Shown here piece after piece: positions 37,601 through 48,774 of a DNA stretch of 64,000 nucleotides. This DNA comes from Lepeophtheirus salmonis (Eukaryota; Arthropoda; Copepoda; Siphonostomatoida; Caligidae), in the NCBI RefSeq assembly GCF_016086655.4, contig NC_052131.2, forward strand, positions 39,123,705 through 39,187,704, read 5' to 3'. The position numbers and the translations under genes are program-made. The notes under the pieces were generated by a model that saw only the letters and a list, made by a program, of their open reading frames with translations, was not told the DNA's origin and ran no database searches. Each line of letters starts with the position of its first letter. Position 1 is the first letter of the stretch.

Positions 37601-37639
37601 GTAAGTCACACTAGATCCTAGGTCCAGAGCGTGTAACAA

Positions 37640-38040
37640 GTACAATTTACGTAGTGTTGAGTTTTGGTCTGTCAATTCTATACCGGTCTGAGAGAGTTAT
37701 GGCTTATGTTGGACTCAACTAATTCTGTTTATTCAAAAGTAAATATTGGTATTATTTAAAATTCGGTCTAGACCGATTTTATATCAATATAAATGACGTC
37801 ATATGTGTTTTCAAATTGTGAACCCAGTACAATGACGTCATACGATATTTAAATAGAGATAGCTCAGAGTAACTTACATCTTGTCGACCCTCCTGGAATA
37901 CGGGCTCCGAATTCGAGCATCTCTAGAGATGAATTATCAAGTTAAAAGTATATTCCTTTGATTTCCCTAATCTTCCTTCGGTTCTAACTATTGGAGAAAA
38001 CAGAAGTCCACTTAATTCTGTCTTAAAGAATTAAGAATTG
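37640..38040 (+). repeat. Dispersed LTR-like repeat, copy 3, with promoter-like upstream part
   Basis: 37890-38035 matches copies at 1-215 and 36135-36370 (CCGAATTCGAGCATCTCTAG, TTGGAGAAAACAGAAGTCCAC). Upstream are a 12-bp palindrome CGGTCTAGACCG near 37766, TGACGTCA at 37794-37801 and at 37833-37840, and TATTTAAATA at 37846-37855. That order is compatible with an LTR-type promoter. Confidence 0.5.
37794..37840. promoter_or_regulatory. Pair of palindromic CRE-like sites (TGACGTCA)
   Basis: Two perfect 8-bp CRE/ATF-type palindromes begin 39 bp apart, the second 5 bases before TATTTAAATA. Function is inferred only from the motifs and their spacing. Confidence 0.45.
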
Positions 38041-38554
38041 GTAAATTAAATTTAAATTTCAAATTTTTATACGAGTTGATTTTAGTTTGATGGATATATA
38101 TATGGATAGATAGATTCTGAATTATTCTGAATATTTTATGTATACAGTATTTGTTCTAGTACATATTGTGTACTTTTTAGATTTTCAAGGTTATCCAGTT
38201 ATTTATAATCAATGTAAGATCTTTGTTTAATATAATGAAAACATCAATGACGGTTAAACTAGAAAGAAATCAAATCTTTTATTAAAGATCAGTTCAGAGT
38301 GAGACCGAAAAATATTTTTCCACATTCTGAGACTGCGGTCTGGATTGAATAAATCACTTATGACCAAACCGAAAAAAAAAAATCTTTGCTATCAGTATTA
38401 ATAGTAGGTATGATATATTTAGTGTGTCAATATAAAAACAACCTTGAACAAAAATAGTAATATTATTAGTTAGGATAGCCAATAATTTGAGCTATAGTTT
38501 AAAACCTTTATTGGATTTAAAATAGTAAATGGGCCCCGATAGGGGCCTTTTCAA

Positions 38555-38700
38555 ATACAATGTATAAATGTGTCATTCTTTTATTGTGACAATCAATTTT
38601 GTTAATTTAAGTGCAATTTGCGATTTACTCAAAGGATTAATAAGAATAATCTGTTGATAGAAATTGACGATAACTATTCTTCGAAGACTACAAATACATA
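38555..38700 (+). repeat. ~130-bp direct repeat, copy 1
   Basis: It matches 40210-40340 in the same orientation: TTATTGTGACAATCAATTTT, then GATTTAATAAGAATAAT-like and ATTGACGATAA. Confidence 0.7.
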
Positions 38701-40209
38701 CTCAATTTTGAGAAAAATGAATGAAGCTTGTACGTTTCTTTACGGGCCAAATATATTATGAGTTTATAATCTCATTTTTTAGGAAAAATTACTTGCCTTA
38801 CTATTGATAAGGATCAGTAAGTATTGGTTCTACATACACCACATAATTATGCAATGTATTGAATAGACTTTAATAGATTTTTTTATTTAATATGAAAGTG
38901 ATGGCATTTCTAAAGGAAAGCACATTATATATCTGACAAAAGATACAACCAAAAAAAATAAAGTCTCCAATATAAATCTTGTTTATCATATTATCAAATT
39001 TCCTGCCTATTATCAACTTTTTCTATGAGATTCAGATACTGATGCGTAGGAATTGCTTATAATATACAAACATATTTCATACACTGAATAACAAAAAAAG
39101 CTATGGTCATAATGTGAGGGAATTACAAGAAAGCAACATACGATTTTTTTTCGTAAAATTAAGTCGATGTAAGTTTACTATTCTATTATTTAAATATTTT
39201 AATTAACCCTCTCTAGAGTGTGCAAATTAGGCTTGATTATTATCACAAAAAATAATGTAACTATAATAGTTGGTACAGCTGAACATAATGGGGGTGCCTT
39301 TGTAATTATAAATGCAAGGAATAACAACAAGTCTTGTTATATTTGAGTTGAACTAAACTGCAAAAAAATCTTAAATTTCACCAAAATTGTTCAAATTCGC
39401 CAATTAAATTGGAGTCAATTTTGTTTTTAATTAATAGAATATGGCTGTGCCTTACATGGAAAGTATTTGTTATCTTGTCCAAAATTTGTTTCCAAGTTGT
39501 TCATAGATATTTCATATAGCTAATGTCTTTTGCTTCTCTGTATTAGTTATAAACTGTTTCTTCCAGGATCGTATGCTCTTGACTAATATTTAAATATTGA
39601 CATGGCGTCGAAAGATTGAAAATAAAATAAGAATAATAATTAAAGATCAGCTGGTTATGAACCAAATCTTACCAACATAAATTTTAATGCATGTTTATAA
39701 TCTGATTTAATGCGTGTCATCTTTAAGAGGCCATTGTGGCTTTTTTTAAGCCTCTTACTTTTAAAAAATACATTCAAATGAAACTAGAGATTCTAAGCGA
39801 AACGGGTTTCTTTGCAGTTTTAAGAGCTTCTGTCTAAAAGTGGTAAAATTTTGTGTTCTAAGAATAGTCTTGTCTTTTCTTATGAAACAAAAGTGGCTAG
39901 AACTAGAAAAACTTGTTTTTCTCCTTTTGTGTTTTTGAAAATCAATATTTTTATAAGAATTACATACAGTTAAACCATCAAACGTGGTGGTGCATTAACA
40001 TGTAAAAAAATCTTGAACAAAAATCAAGTAAAGGAGAAAATCCCAATTTATCTTTTTACTTCGTATATACAACATACAGAGCAATTATTCATAGATATAT
40101 TTGAATCAATCATAGGCTATTTATAATAAGATATAAGTTAGAATAAATATTAAATCAAGTTATAATTTAGAACATATCATTTCAGGGACAAATATTGATT
40201 TGGCCTTTC

Positions 40210-40340
40210 AAATAAAAGCTATGAATCTATCATTAGTTTATTGTGACAATCAATTTTGGCTAATTCATGCACAATTTGTGGCGCACCCAAAGATTTAATA
40301 AGAATAATTTGTTAATAGTAATTGACGATAATTCGTAGAC
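40210..40340 (+). repeat. ~130-bp direct repeat, copy 2
   Basis: Second copy of the segment at 38555-38700, about 1.65 kb away. Confidence 0.7.
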
Positions 40341-40759
40341 TACTATTCAATTCTAGCTGGCTTTTGTGTTGAAGGGTGACAAGTATAATTTTGACTGGCC
40401 TTATAATACCAATTTTTCAATTTTACTAAAGAATATAAGTAAATTTAATTTAAAGTGTTTTATTTACCAGACAGTATATATCTAATTCTGATGCACTGAT
40501 AAAAAGTAAATAATACATAGTATCAATTCACATCAAACCCCTCAAGGTTTTCACCCCAACAACTCAGATTAAATTTAATGTACGTGTAGATTTTTATGTG
40601 CCAACTCCAAATCTTTGTTTTACAATCAAATGATTGGTTCCTAAGATATGGATAGTCATGTCTTATGCACCTGTGATTCAATTTAAACAAACAAAGTAAT
40701 TCTGAAAATCATAATATGTAAAAAAAGTTTTTATTCTTATCTTATTATTATACTAGTGG

Positions 40760-40960
40760 TAGTACTTGGCATTTCTCAGATTTATTAAGCGTAGATGAAG
40801 AGACAAGTTTTGATTTAATAGTATAGAAGATATTTCCCTTATAAATCCTCAGTGTTGCTCTTCGTTTTTAATTAACACACTCATACACTCTTACTCAATA
40901 CGAAGATGTTCTCTCTGTAAGACTGAAACAATAATGATCACAGCTTCAGAATTAAAAAAA
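40760..40960 (+). repeat. Dispersed repeat family C, copy 3
   Basis: It shares ATTTATTAAGCGTAGATGAAG, AACACACTCATAC and ATCACAGCTTCAGAAT with the copy starting at 20440. Confidence 0.6.
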
Positions 40961-41035
40961 AAAAACCTTCCTCAAAGGTAGCCAACAACAAAAAAACTAG
41001 TGAGTTAAAAATGCTAAACCCTAAAATTATGAAGG

Positions 41036-41210
41036 AGTGTGATCAGAAAAGTGTCTGACCTCTAGTTAAATATGGCAGTACTATTAAATAAAAGCTAGTA
41101 ACATCTATTTAGCATCTGTTTACAGTTATTCACTAAAGTTTCAGTCATTTTGGACGTACAGTTGTTATATAACAGTCGTTTGAGTCTGGGGCCTCAAAGA
41201 AGACGATTTA
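41036..41210 (+). mobile_element. Mariner-like 5' end relic
   Basis: It begins GTGTGATCAGAAAAGTGTCTGACCTC, the style of a mariner TIR. It ends with a leader sharing CAGTCATTT.GGA and TGTTATATAACAGTCGTTT with 45285-45340. No transposase follows. A hairpin with TTTAC/GTAAA arms lies at 41210-41256. Confidence 0.4.
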
Positions 41211-41773
41211 CAATGTCTTGCATGCATAGATACATCGTAAATCGTTTTCCTTGATGGCCTTATGGGACAATTCCCTGCATAGGAGCGATGCTATTTCAAT
41301 CCTCTTCTCTTACTGTGTGATCAAGAGGGCGACTAGGACAATGTTTTTCTTTGTAAATGACAGCTAATTATGTGTTCTACACCATAGCTTATAGGAAACT
41401 TGTTAAAAAATGACTTTTAACCTTTCATAATTTGCATAATAGATATGATTAAATAATACAGGCTGATCTGGTACTATATATATCAATGAATGTTTCCTCC
41501 CTGATGGATCTCACTACAAAATAATTATTAATTAAAAAAAAAAACGTAGCCAGTGTCTATAAAAACTTCAAAAATATTTTATGATTAAGATCATAAAATC
41601 CTGCCATCTTTTTTCCGAATTTGATATTTAGAGATTCAATCATTGATTTTTTTAATTTATGGAGGTGTTTTATCTTTTTCTATAAAAATAGTATACTCAA
41701 TATTTGGTTTTCAAATTCATATATGTATTTTGATTTACAATATAGCATTAAAAAAATAAAAAAAGATGAGGGT

Positions 41774-41779
41774 TTATTT
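41774..41779 (-). terminator. Possible AATAAA poly(A) signal directly after the stop codon
   Basis: On the minus strand AATAAA appears within a few bases of the TGA at 41780-41782. It could serve as the 3' end signal for a very short 3' UTR, although a later signal may be used instead. Confidence 0.35.
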
Positions 41780-42465
41780 TCAATCGCTAGAAGTAGAGTT
41801 AAAGCTCATAGAATCATCGTGAGAGAATCCATAGTCACATTCACAATCCCAATTATTTGGACCAGAGCATTTTCCGTTGCTTCCTCCTCGTACGATTTGA
41901 CAATGCATGGAGCAAACTTCATTAGCGACACAAAGATAATCACGATCCAAATAAAATCTTTCTCTTGAGCATTCGCAAACGTTATTCTCACAATTACCTA
42001 TAAAACAAAATGGAAAATGCGTTTTTAAATATTATAATGTAGGTGTGTTAAGCTAATTAACAAACCCGTTTGCCTTCCAATGACTTGGCAATAGCCAGCA
42101 CACATATAACCAGAAGTTTTTTCTTCATTATCTGGTTGACAAATGGACTCCTGCAACATTTCGTTAACGCAAACGCAAGCTTTTCCCCCGTTTTCATTAG
42201 GAATGCAAAGACCAGTTTTATATCCTCCAAAAAGGCATGAGAATGAACAAATACTCTCTGATAACTGACAACGGAGATGGTTACTTGGGCTTTCCTCCTG
42301 CATTGTTTCATTCATGGGAAGGGATACTCCTATTTGAATGCAAATGAATAATAAGTAAAGAGATGATGAACTTTGATATTAAAAAAAGGATTTACCGCTT
42401 TGGATTGAGATTATCCCTAGGAGTAAAACAATGATAGGCAGGAATTGAGATTGAAAATAACCCAT
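41780..42465 (-). CDS. Secreted protein with three tandem CS-alpha-beta (defensin-like) domains, 3 exons, 183 aa
   Basis: Minus-strand exons 42465-42396, 42329-42066 and 41997-41780 join with GT..AG introns, both phase 1. Exon 1 encodes the signal peptide (MGYFQSQFLPIIVLLLGIIS). The mature part has exactly 18 cysteines in three sets of six: C44-C51-C55-C65-C75-C77, C87-C100-C104-C114-C119-C121 and C134-C140-C144-C155-C163-C165. Each set reads C..CxxxC..C..CxC, the signature of CS-alpha-beta peptides such as arthropod defensins. A Gly-rich bend precedes the fourth cysteine in each. The second intron falls inside domain 2, between its third and fourth cysteines. The family usually forms disulfide-tied secreted peptides that act on microbes or ion channels; the role here is inference. 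A TATA-like box lies upstream, and AATAAA overlaps the region just after the stop. I see no break. A recessed alternative is another Cys-rich matrix or EGF-like protein. Confidence 0.82.
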
Positions 42466-42524
42466 CTTGATAACAATGTACAATGTCAGGTTGTTATTTT
42501 AACTGAGCGCTTCAGATGCAATGC

Positions 42525-42532
42525 TTTTTATA
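42525..42532 (-). promoter_or_regulatory. TATA-like box of the triple CS-alpha-beta gene
   Basis: On the minus strand TATAAAAA lies 60 bases before the ATG at 42465, a typical distance for a short 5' leader. Confidence 0.5.
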
Positions 42533-42581
42533 ATATAGGAGTACATACCTATATCTTATAAAGGTGATTTTTTTTTTCGGA

Positions 42582-42634
42582 GCAAGGTATACACGTTATG
42601 TGGTGTTGTTCATCACATAACGTGTATACTTTGC
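42582..42634. repeat. Near-perfect hairpin upstream of the triple CS-alpha-beta gene
   Basis: Arms 42582-42602 and 42614-42634 are 21 bp and complementary at 20 positions; the remaining pair would be G:U in RNA. The loop is 11 bases. Outside one mismatch the pairing continues for about three more bases. It may be a tiny inverted-repeat element or a transcribed hairpin. A short T-run (from about 42569) precedes it. Confidence 0.7.
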
Positions 42635-42805
42635 CTCGTTCTGCAAGCTATCAATTCATATCTTATGTACAATGTAGGCTCATTTTTGCAATAAATAGGT
42701 AACTAAAGGAGCAGTCACCTCAATACATAAATTATGAAAATAAAATAATATGGAAGGGAGAACTCAGAGTAACTGTAACCCTTTGTTATAAGCAAGGTTA
42801 AGAGA

Positions 42806-43070
42806 AATACAAAGTTAGACCATCATGTAATCGGGCTTCCTAGAATTTTCAATTTGATGTATTGTACCGACTAATGGGTAAACCAGGCAGATTTTGACAT
42901 AACACGCAACCACTCATAGTCTATGACGTCACCATTGCTAGAATGGTCTATTTAATGTATCGTACCGACTGCTGAAATACCCCCCTCCGGATTTTGATAA
43001 AACACGCAACCTCTCATATTTTATGATGTCAAATCAAAAGCGTGGTGAAAGTGGTCATTTCAATGCGACC
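42806..43070 (+). repeat. Dispersed repeat with two tandem ~90-bp subunits (copy 2)
   Basis: Same orientation and internal order as the copy at 7038-7300: the left motif, two subunits with the ACCGACT and ACACGCAACC words, and the right end AAAGCGTGGTGAAAG. It lies about 340 bp upstream of the triple CS-alpha-beta gene's start. Confidence 0.75.
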
Positions 43071-43999
43071 AGCATTCAAATGTTGCAACTCTCTCCAGCT
43101 ACAGGGACAGTTGCAAAGTTATAAAAAATCGATTTTCAATTAAGAAAATTAGATTTAAACTATTATTTTTGTGGAATAAATAAGTATGTAGACTTCCTAA
43201 GGTGTCTTTGTATTACATAAGATATATGGTAAGAAGATTTCAATCTTGGATCAATGACCAGTATTATAATCAAGATCACTTTTGTCTTCAAGACCCAGTC
43301 CTGGCTAACAAATATGATTGCTGTGAATCTTTAATATTACTGTGTGGTCATTTGAAATCTGACCACTTACTAATACAATAATGAATTAGTCAGTAAACAA
43401 AGTGACAGATAGTGGAGCCGTCTTGTGATAAAATAATACAACTCCCTGAACGATATTATTATTTAATACAAAATAACATACGTATATTACTCATATAGGG
43501 CGCTCTCAAAATTCTTCTGGGCATGTCCCAATTTTTTGAAACAGCAAGCTACAGACTGTGACACCATCTTGCAGATACTATCTATATATGTATATACTTT
43601 TAGTTTGCTCAAAACTATTGCAACATTTGTTGTAACTTATCCCCTTGTACTGAGTGTTACAATATCTCAAATTTCTCCTCAACGAGTGAGTTTTGAATTT
43701 TAATAAAACTATACTAATAGATAGAAAAATGATCAATAATGCACATGGTGTAGGTTACAGGAAAAAAGTTATAAACTGAGTGCATCATTCAAAAAAAATT
43801 ATATTTATTTAAAAAAATTACTTTTTATCCAATATCCTTAAGAAAAGTTGACAAAAATGTCTAATTTATTTTTTTGAATATATATACATTGTAAATGTCC
43901 GTGGGTGTATGTTCTTCAATCATGGAAAACCAAAGATTGGATTATGCTAAAAAATTTCATGTAGGTTCTTATGGCTCCAAAAATCGGTTCTGGTAATAT

Positions 44000-44750
44000 T
44001 TTTTTGGGTCCTCAGGGCCATGGCGGCCTTTAAATATCATTTTTAGCACTTCACCTGGACAACTTGAGGGTCGGGGTGTATTTGGAATATTAAACGGGTT
44101 CTTTGATGCTCAGGGAAGCAGCGAGGGAAGAGTTTAACCTACCTTAAGGCCAGCAGCCCACAACCCAAGGCGGTGGTATATTCTAGAAAATTTGAAGGGG
44201 TTCTTGGTGCTTTGAAACACGGCGGTGGAAGATTTTAAACAGTATTTCAGTCCAGCACTTGATCTGTACAATCTGAGGGCGGGAGTGTATTGTGGATATT
44301 AGGAGGGTGTCTTGATGCTCAAGTTCAGTTCACAATCTTCAGGTGGGATATATTCTAGCATATTGGAAGTGTTTCGCGGTGCCTAGAAACACGGCAGTGG
44401 TAGAGTTTAAACTACCTTGAGGCCCGATACTTTACCTGTACAACTTGAGGGACAGGGTATATTTTGGGATATTCTAAGGGCTTTTAGTGCTCAGTCAAGG
44501 AGTGGGGTAAATGTTTTGCTTTTCTTGGACCCAGCAGTTCACTTGCATAACCTGTGGGTTGGGTGTATTCTATCATATTAGAAGTGTTCCTTGCTGCCTA
44601 GAAACGCAGCGGCGGAAGAGTTTAAACTGTATTTTGTCACAGTACTTCACTTATTCAACCTGAGAGCTTGAGTCTATTTTGGGATATAAGGAGGTTTCCT
44701 TGATGCTCATGGAAGCGGCTGCGAGACTACGAGTTTGGGGTATGACCCAG
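44000..44750 (+). repeat. Minisatellite array, ~105-bp monomers in an alternating A/B pattern
   Basis: About seven diverged monomers repeat the order GGTGTATT-like, ATATTAGAAGGGTT-like, CTTGGTGC, CGGCGGTGGAAGAGTTTAAAC, CAGCACTTCACCTGTACAAC, CTGAGGGCGG. Monomers starting near 44162, 44338 and 44550 share CTAG..ATATT and TAGAAACACGGC-type words. Those between them share GGATATTAGGAGG and TTGATGCTCA. The unit is thus a ~210-bp dimer. No gene was seen. Confidence 0.75.
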
Positions 44751-45257
44751 AAATAGCAACAACTTCCTCATCACGGGAAAGAAGAGTATCTAGGCATTTG
44801 TATACTCATATTCAAACTACCTAAATTATATTAATTATTAAAATTTTATTGTCCTTATTTTTTGTTTTATATTTAGGAGTAGAGTTCTTAATTGATTTTA
44901 AATTCTAAATGTCCCGGACCAGGCCGGGCAAATCTACTATAGTATCCATTATATTTCATACAATTATATTGTTAATTTTGTGCCCGTAGCTTTATTGATG
45001 TTCGAGAAAACAGCCTGAGACAACTATATCCGGTCTACCCTACATCTACATTTGAACATAATACGTATGTGCGTAGCTTAATTTTGCTTAAAACTATTTC
45101 TTATGTAATCCATGTTATTTTATATTACAATACAAGTTTTGAATATATTTTACCTCTTCCACTCATTGCATGTTTCTTATTTTTATAGGTATATGCAAGA
45201 AAAAAGAATATATAGTATATTTGAGGCCCATAGGCATAGTATTTGTGTATATACCTA

Positions 45258-45345
45258 CGAGGGTGGTCTGAACATTTTCCAACCTCTACGTGAAGATCAG
45301 TCATTTCGGAGGGGCAGATGTTATATAACAGTCGTTTAAAATGCA
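45258..45345 (+). mobile_element. Mariner-like 5' end relic
   Basis: CGAGGGTGGTCTGAACATTT (TIR-like) is followed by the same leader as at 41140-41190 (TGTTATATAACAGTCGTTT). AT-rich non-coding DNA comes next. Confidence 0.4.
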
Positions 45346-45997
45346 GTCTATTACATTAATATTGAATTGACTATTTTTTTAAATATGATTAAATAATTAA
45401 ATATTTATAAATTAGTTTATATTGAAATATCAACAAAATAAAAAAATTCATCTTGCAATTAGAAGTAAAAAAATGAGTTCAATTTGACTACGATAAAGTT
45501 TGATTCACAAAGTAAAATCACAGATCAAAGGTCATAATATAATATCATAGCCAATAAATTAGTTAATATTAAAAAATAAAGATTGTGAATATAACTTTTC
45601 CGTATATTTTGACTTTTTAGTAAACCTTTAGTAAATATTTGAAATTTGGTGTACACTACATTTTTTTTCAAAAATTGTAGAAATAAAAGGGTCCATGTCT
45701 TGGTAGCAATTTTGGAAAAAATAAATTTAGATTTGCAGGTTAAAACCCACGTGTAAATACGTGTAATACTAAATTTCATCATATCCATAGATGGCCCGGT
45801 GGAAAATTGAATTTTTGAGCGATTTCATAGGGAATATCCATTGTAATAAAAAAATCATAATAAATATATCTTTCCAATATATTATATTTTAACTCATTGC
45901 AAGACAATCTCGTCGTGTGCAATTTCTTTGCAATTTATATTATACTTGGACGATAAAACTATTGAATGATGAAGAAACATGCCAGGATAGAACCCTT

Positions 45998-46235
45998 CTA
46001 ATATGTTATAATACACCCTGGCCCACAGGTTGTGTAGGTGGACTACTCGGCATGAGGCAGTCAAATTTATCCGTCGTTGCTTTCTTGAGCATCAAGGAAC
46101 CTTCCTAATATCCCCAAATACTCTCAGGTTGTAAATGTGCAGTGATGAGCCCAAAAACTGTTTAAACTCTACCAGCACCAAGGAACTCTTCCAATATTCT
46201 ATAGTACACCCTAGGGCACGGGTTGTGTTAGGTCT
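45998..46235 (-). repeat. Inverted piece of the ~105-bp minisatellite
   Basis: Complement words of the 44-kb array appear in order (ATACACCCTGGCCC, TTGAGCATCAAGGAACC, AAACTCTACCAG, CACCAAGGAACTC, ATACACCCTAGG). That is about two monomers in reverse orientation. Confidence 0.65.
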
Positions 46236-46319
46236 TGTTCTACCTAAAATATACAAGAAAATTATAATTGTAATCCAAAAAAGTATGGCTGTTCTGTCAT
46301 TTCTAATAGTAAAATTTAA

Positions 46320-46475
46320 CTTGCCTCCGGGCCCAGCGGTTCACCTACACAACCAGTGGGGCAGGGTATATTATAGAATATTAGAAGGGTTCTTTGCTAG
46401 TGTGCTGTAGTTTAAAAAGCCTTGGGGCCTAGTACTTCAACTGTACAACATGAGGGCCAGGGTGTATTATAGCAA
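46320..46475 (+). repeat. Direct piece of the ~105-bp minisatellite
   Basis: GGGCCCAGCGGTTCACCTAC, GGGCAGGGTATATT, TATTAGAAGGGTTCTTTG, TTGGGGCCTAGTACTTC and GAGGGCCAGGGTGTATT follow the array's direct order. Confidence 0.65.
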
Positions 46476-46479
46476 ATGC

Positions 46480-46630
46480 AACGAAATTACACACGATAAT
46501 ATTGTCTTGAAAATGAAATTATTCACAATCATATTGCTTCACGTTGATATTACCCAAAACGCCTTTGTCTCACAATGATAATGTACACAACGATATTACC
46601 ACGCAACGATATTACCCAACAATTTTGTGT
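46480..46630 (+). repeat. Short degenerate array of CACAACGATATTAC-like words
   Basis: CACACGATAATATT, CACAATCATATTGC, CACGTTGATATTACCC, CACAATGATAATGT, CACAACGATATTAC and CGCAACGATATTACCC recur every 15-30 bases directly after the minisatellite piece. Confidence 0.6.
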
Positions 46631-46639
46631 GTCACTTTT

Positions 46640-48774
46640 TTACCGCAATCGTTCTATGGTGAACCATGAACAATGTGGCGGGGGACGTTACCTATCTAAT
46701 ATGAGTTTCAAAACTATATAAAACAAAGCCTTAAAGGTGTATTATAATTATTAAATAAAAATAAACTTTCTTATGAATAAAACTTTTTTATTGCCTTTTA
46801 GAAAAATAATGTTATTTTGCTGCATCCATCGACAGAGAAAAAAACTACGAATGCATAGGGGACCTTTTGAGAATATTGAGTATTTTTTTTTAATAATTAA
46901 AAAAATAATGGGGGAGGGGGCTCATTGGGAACAAAAACCATATCTAATAATGACCATACAAATGAAAAGGTAAGTAAATGAAAATAATATATTGGCAAGA
47001 TATTACGATATTGTCAATCATAAGTAAATCTAAAACACCATTATTAATAAAAATAAACACCATTAATCACTATATTTAAGAAAAAAAATCTTTTTAGGGA
47101 TTTTCTCCAATCATTATTATTGATCAAAGTGACATAATATTTTTATATTAGATCCCAATAAAAAAAAAGGGATAGTTTTATTCTTGCACTTATAGCCCAA
47201 TCCTCATCAGACCTGAAATTTAACAACATATTGAATATAATTATATTGAATCATTATAAGATAAAGTTATTAATGATTTAGTTTCACCAGGAAGCTTATA
47301 AGGCCAAAAATTTTGAGCAAAACTTATTTTTACAGAAAATCCACAAGCATTACATAAAATTTTCATATAGTAACTGATTTTTTAGACAGTGCACAACGCA
47401 CTTTGTTGCTTGGGCATAAAAAAACTAGCCAATGTTCAGCAAATTACTAAAAATTATAAAATGTGCAAACAAAATTATTAAATATTTAGTAACTGTTTTT
47501 TAGAAATAAATCTAATAAAAAAACATATAACCGGGAGGGAAGACGGAAATTCAGCTATTATTAAAACTGTTTTTTTTTTTTAAATCCACCAAGCCTGTTC
47601 ATAATAATACCGAATATTCTGTAAGTCTTCATACTGGAAGCCCTCGGCTGAGACTTTCATTATACTAATATTTCCCAACATTTATAAAAAAAAATAACAT
47701 CCAAATTAGTAAAAGTATGAAAAAACGAATATTGGGGGAGGGGGCTTGGGAATAACGACTATAATGTATATTATGAAGACATACACATTTAATTTACAAA
47801 AAGAAACCCTTATTTTTAAAGTTTTTGGATTTTAGTTTGTCCCCTCCATAGTGAACTAGAATTGTATGCACCCCACATTTTAATGAATTGCTTAAAATCT
47901 GTCTAAAACAGATTTTATCCCCGGAAGTTGTAGTATGCTCTTAAAACTCTCTTCAGAATATATGCAACACTTTGCTGATGTAAAAATATATCTTTTTGTT
48001 ATTATTTATAAATATTGCCATTTTTAATAAAGGTTTGATGAACTTGTTCACTTTTATATTGTTCTTTTGCTTTTTCTAAGAACAATGTTTTAGGGGATAT
48101 TTTATATATCACTCTCATTTCATCAAAATTGATGAGCACATTTTTGGTACCTAAAATTCCTTCAAGATAACTAATATTCCATAGTTTTTATCTTAACTGT
48201 AATAAAATAATAATAAAATTTGTGTAATATTTGGGTTAACGTCATAAACCACTTCACTTTCTGAGTATTAATAGAATGCTGACTAAAAAAAGTATTTTAA
48301 ATTGTTGAGACCCAAAAATTAAAATAAACCAAGGACAATATGGATTTTAACGGTCAAATAATGACATGTTTTGAAACTTTTCATTTTATTAACTTAAATT
48401 ACCTATTATATGTTTTATAACATATCGTTCGCTCATTATTCAATAAATGAAACTTGAACCTTTTCATAAATAAGTTTTTTCCAAAATATTAAGTAAGTTG
48501 TTTTAAGCAACTATTTTTGAGAACAAAGACACGTTTCAAATGGATGTTGATTTTTCAGAAAAATTAAGATGAATCAGAAGCCCAGTAGCATATTCCAACA
48601 TAATAAAAATATTAATAAAACAACGTTTGTGAGTATGTATGTTGGAATAAAAATGATTTGAAAATATTAATGAAATCTTGCAGGAGTTTTGCTTGTAGCA
48701 TTTTGCGTGTATATAATTCCCCCTGATATAAATTATATTTATATTCTTGTTTTATTAAATAATAACAATGTCGT
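46640..48774. other. No gene seen; AT-rich intergenic
   Basis: Two GGGGGAGGGGGCT-centred words at about 46911 and 47735 recur. The region is otherwise featureless. 43071-44000 is similar. Confidence 0.45.

Noticed and set aside
37640..38390. Element bounded by CGGTCT/AGACCG words
   Set aside because: The words recur but the ends do not pair convincingly; only the palindrome was kept.
41621..41968. Plus-strand frame of 115 codons opposite exon 3
   Set aside because: It is the antisense of the supported exon and lacks recognisable features.
42057..42311. Alternative minus-strand frame over exon 2 of the triple CS-alpha-beta gene
   Set aside because: It loses the regular cysteine pattern and does not fit the splice junctions; it is a shadow frame.
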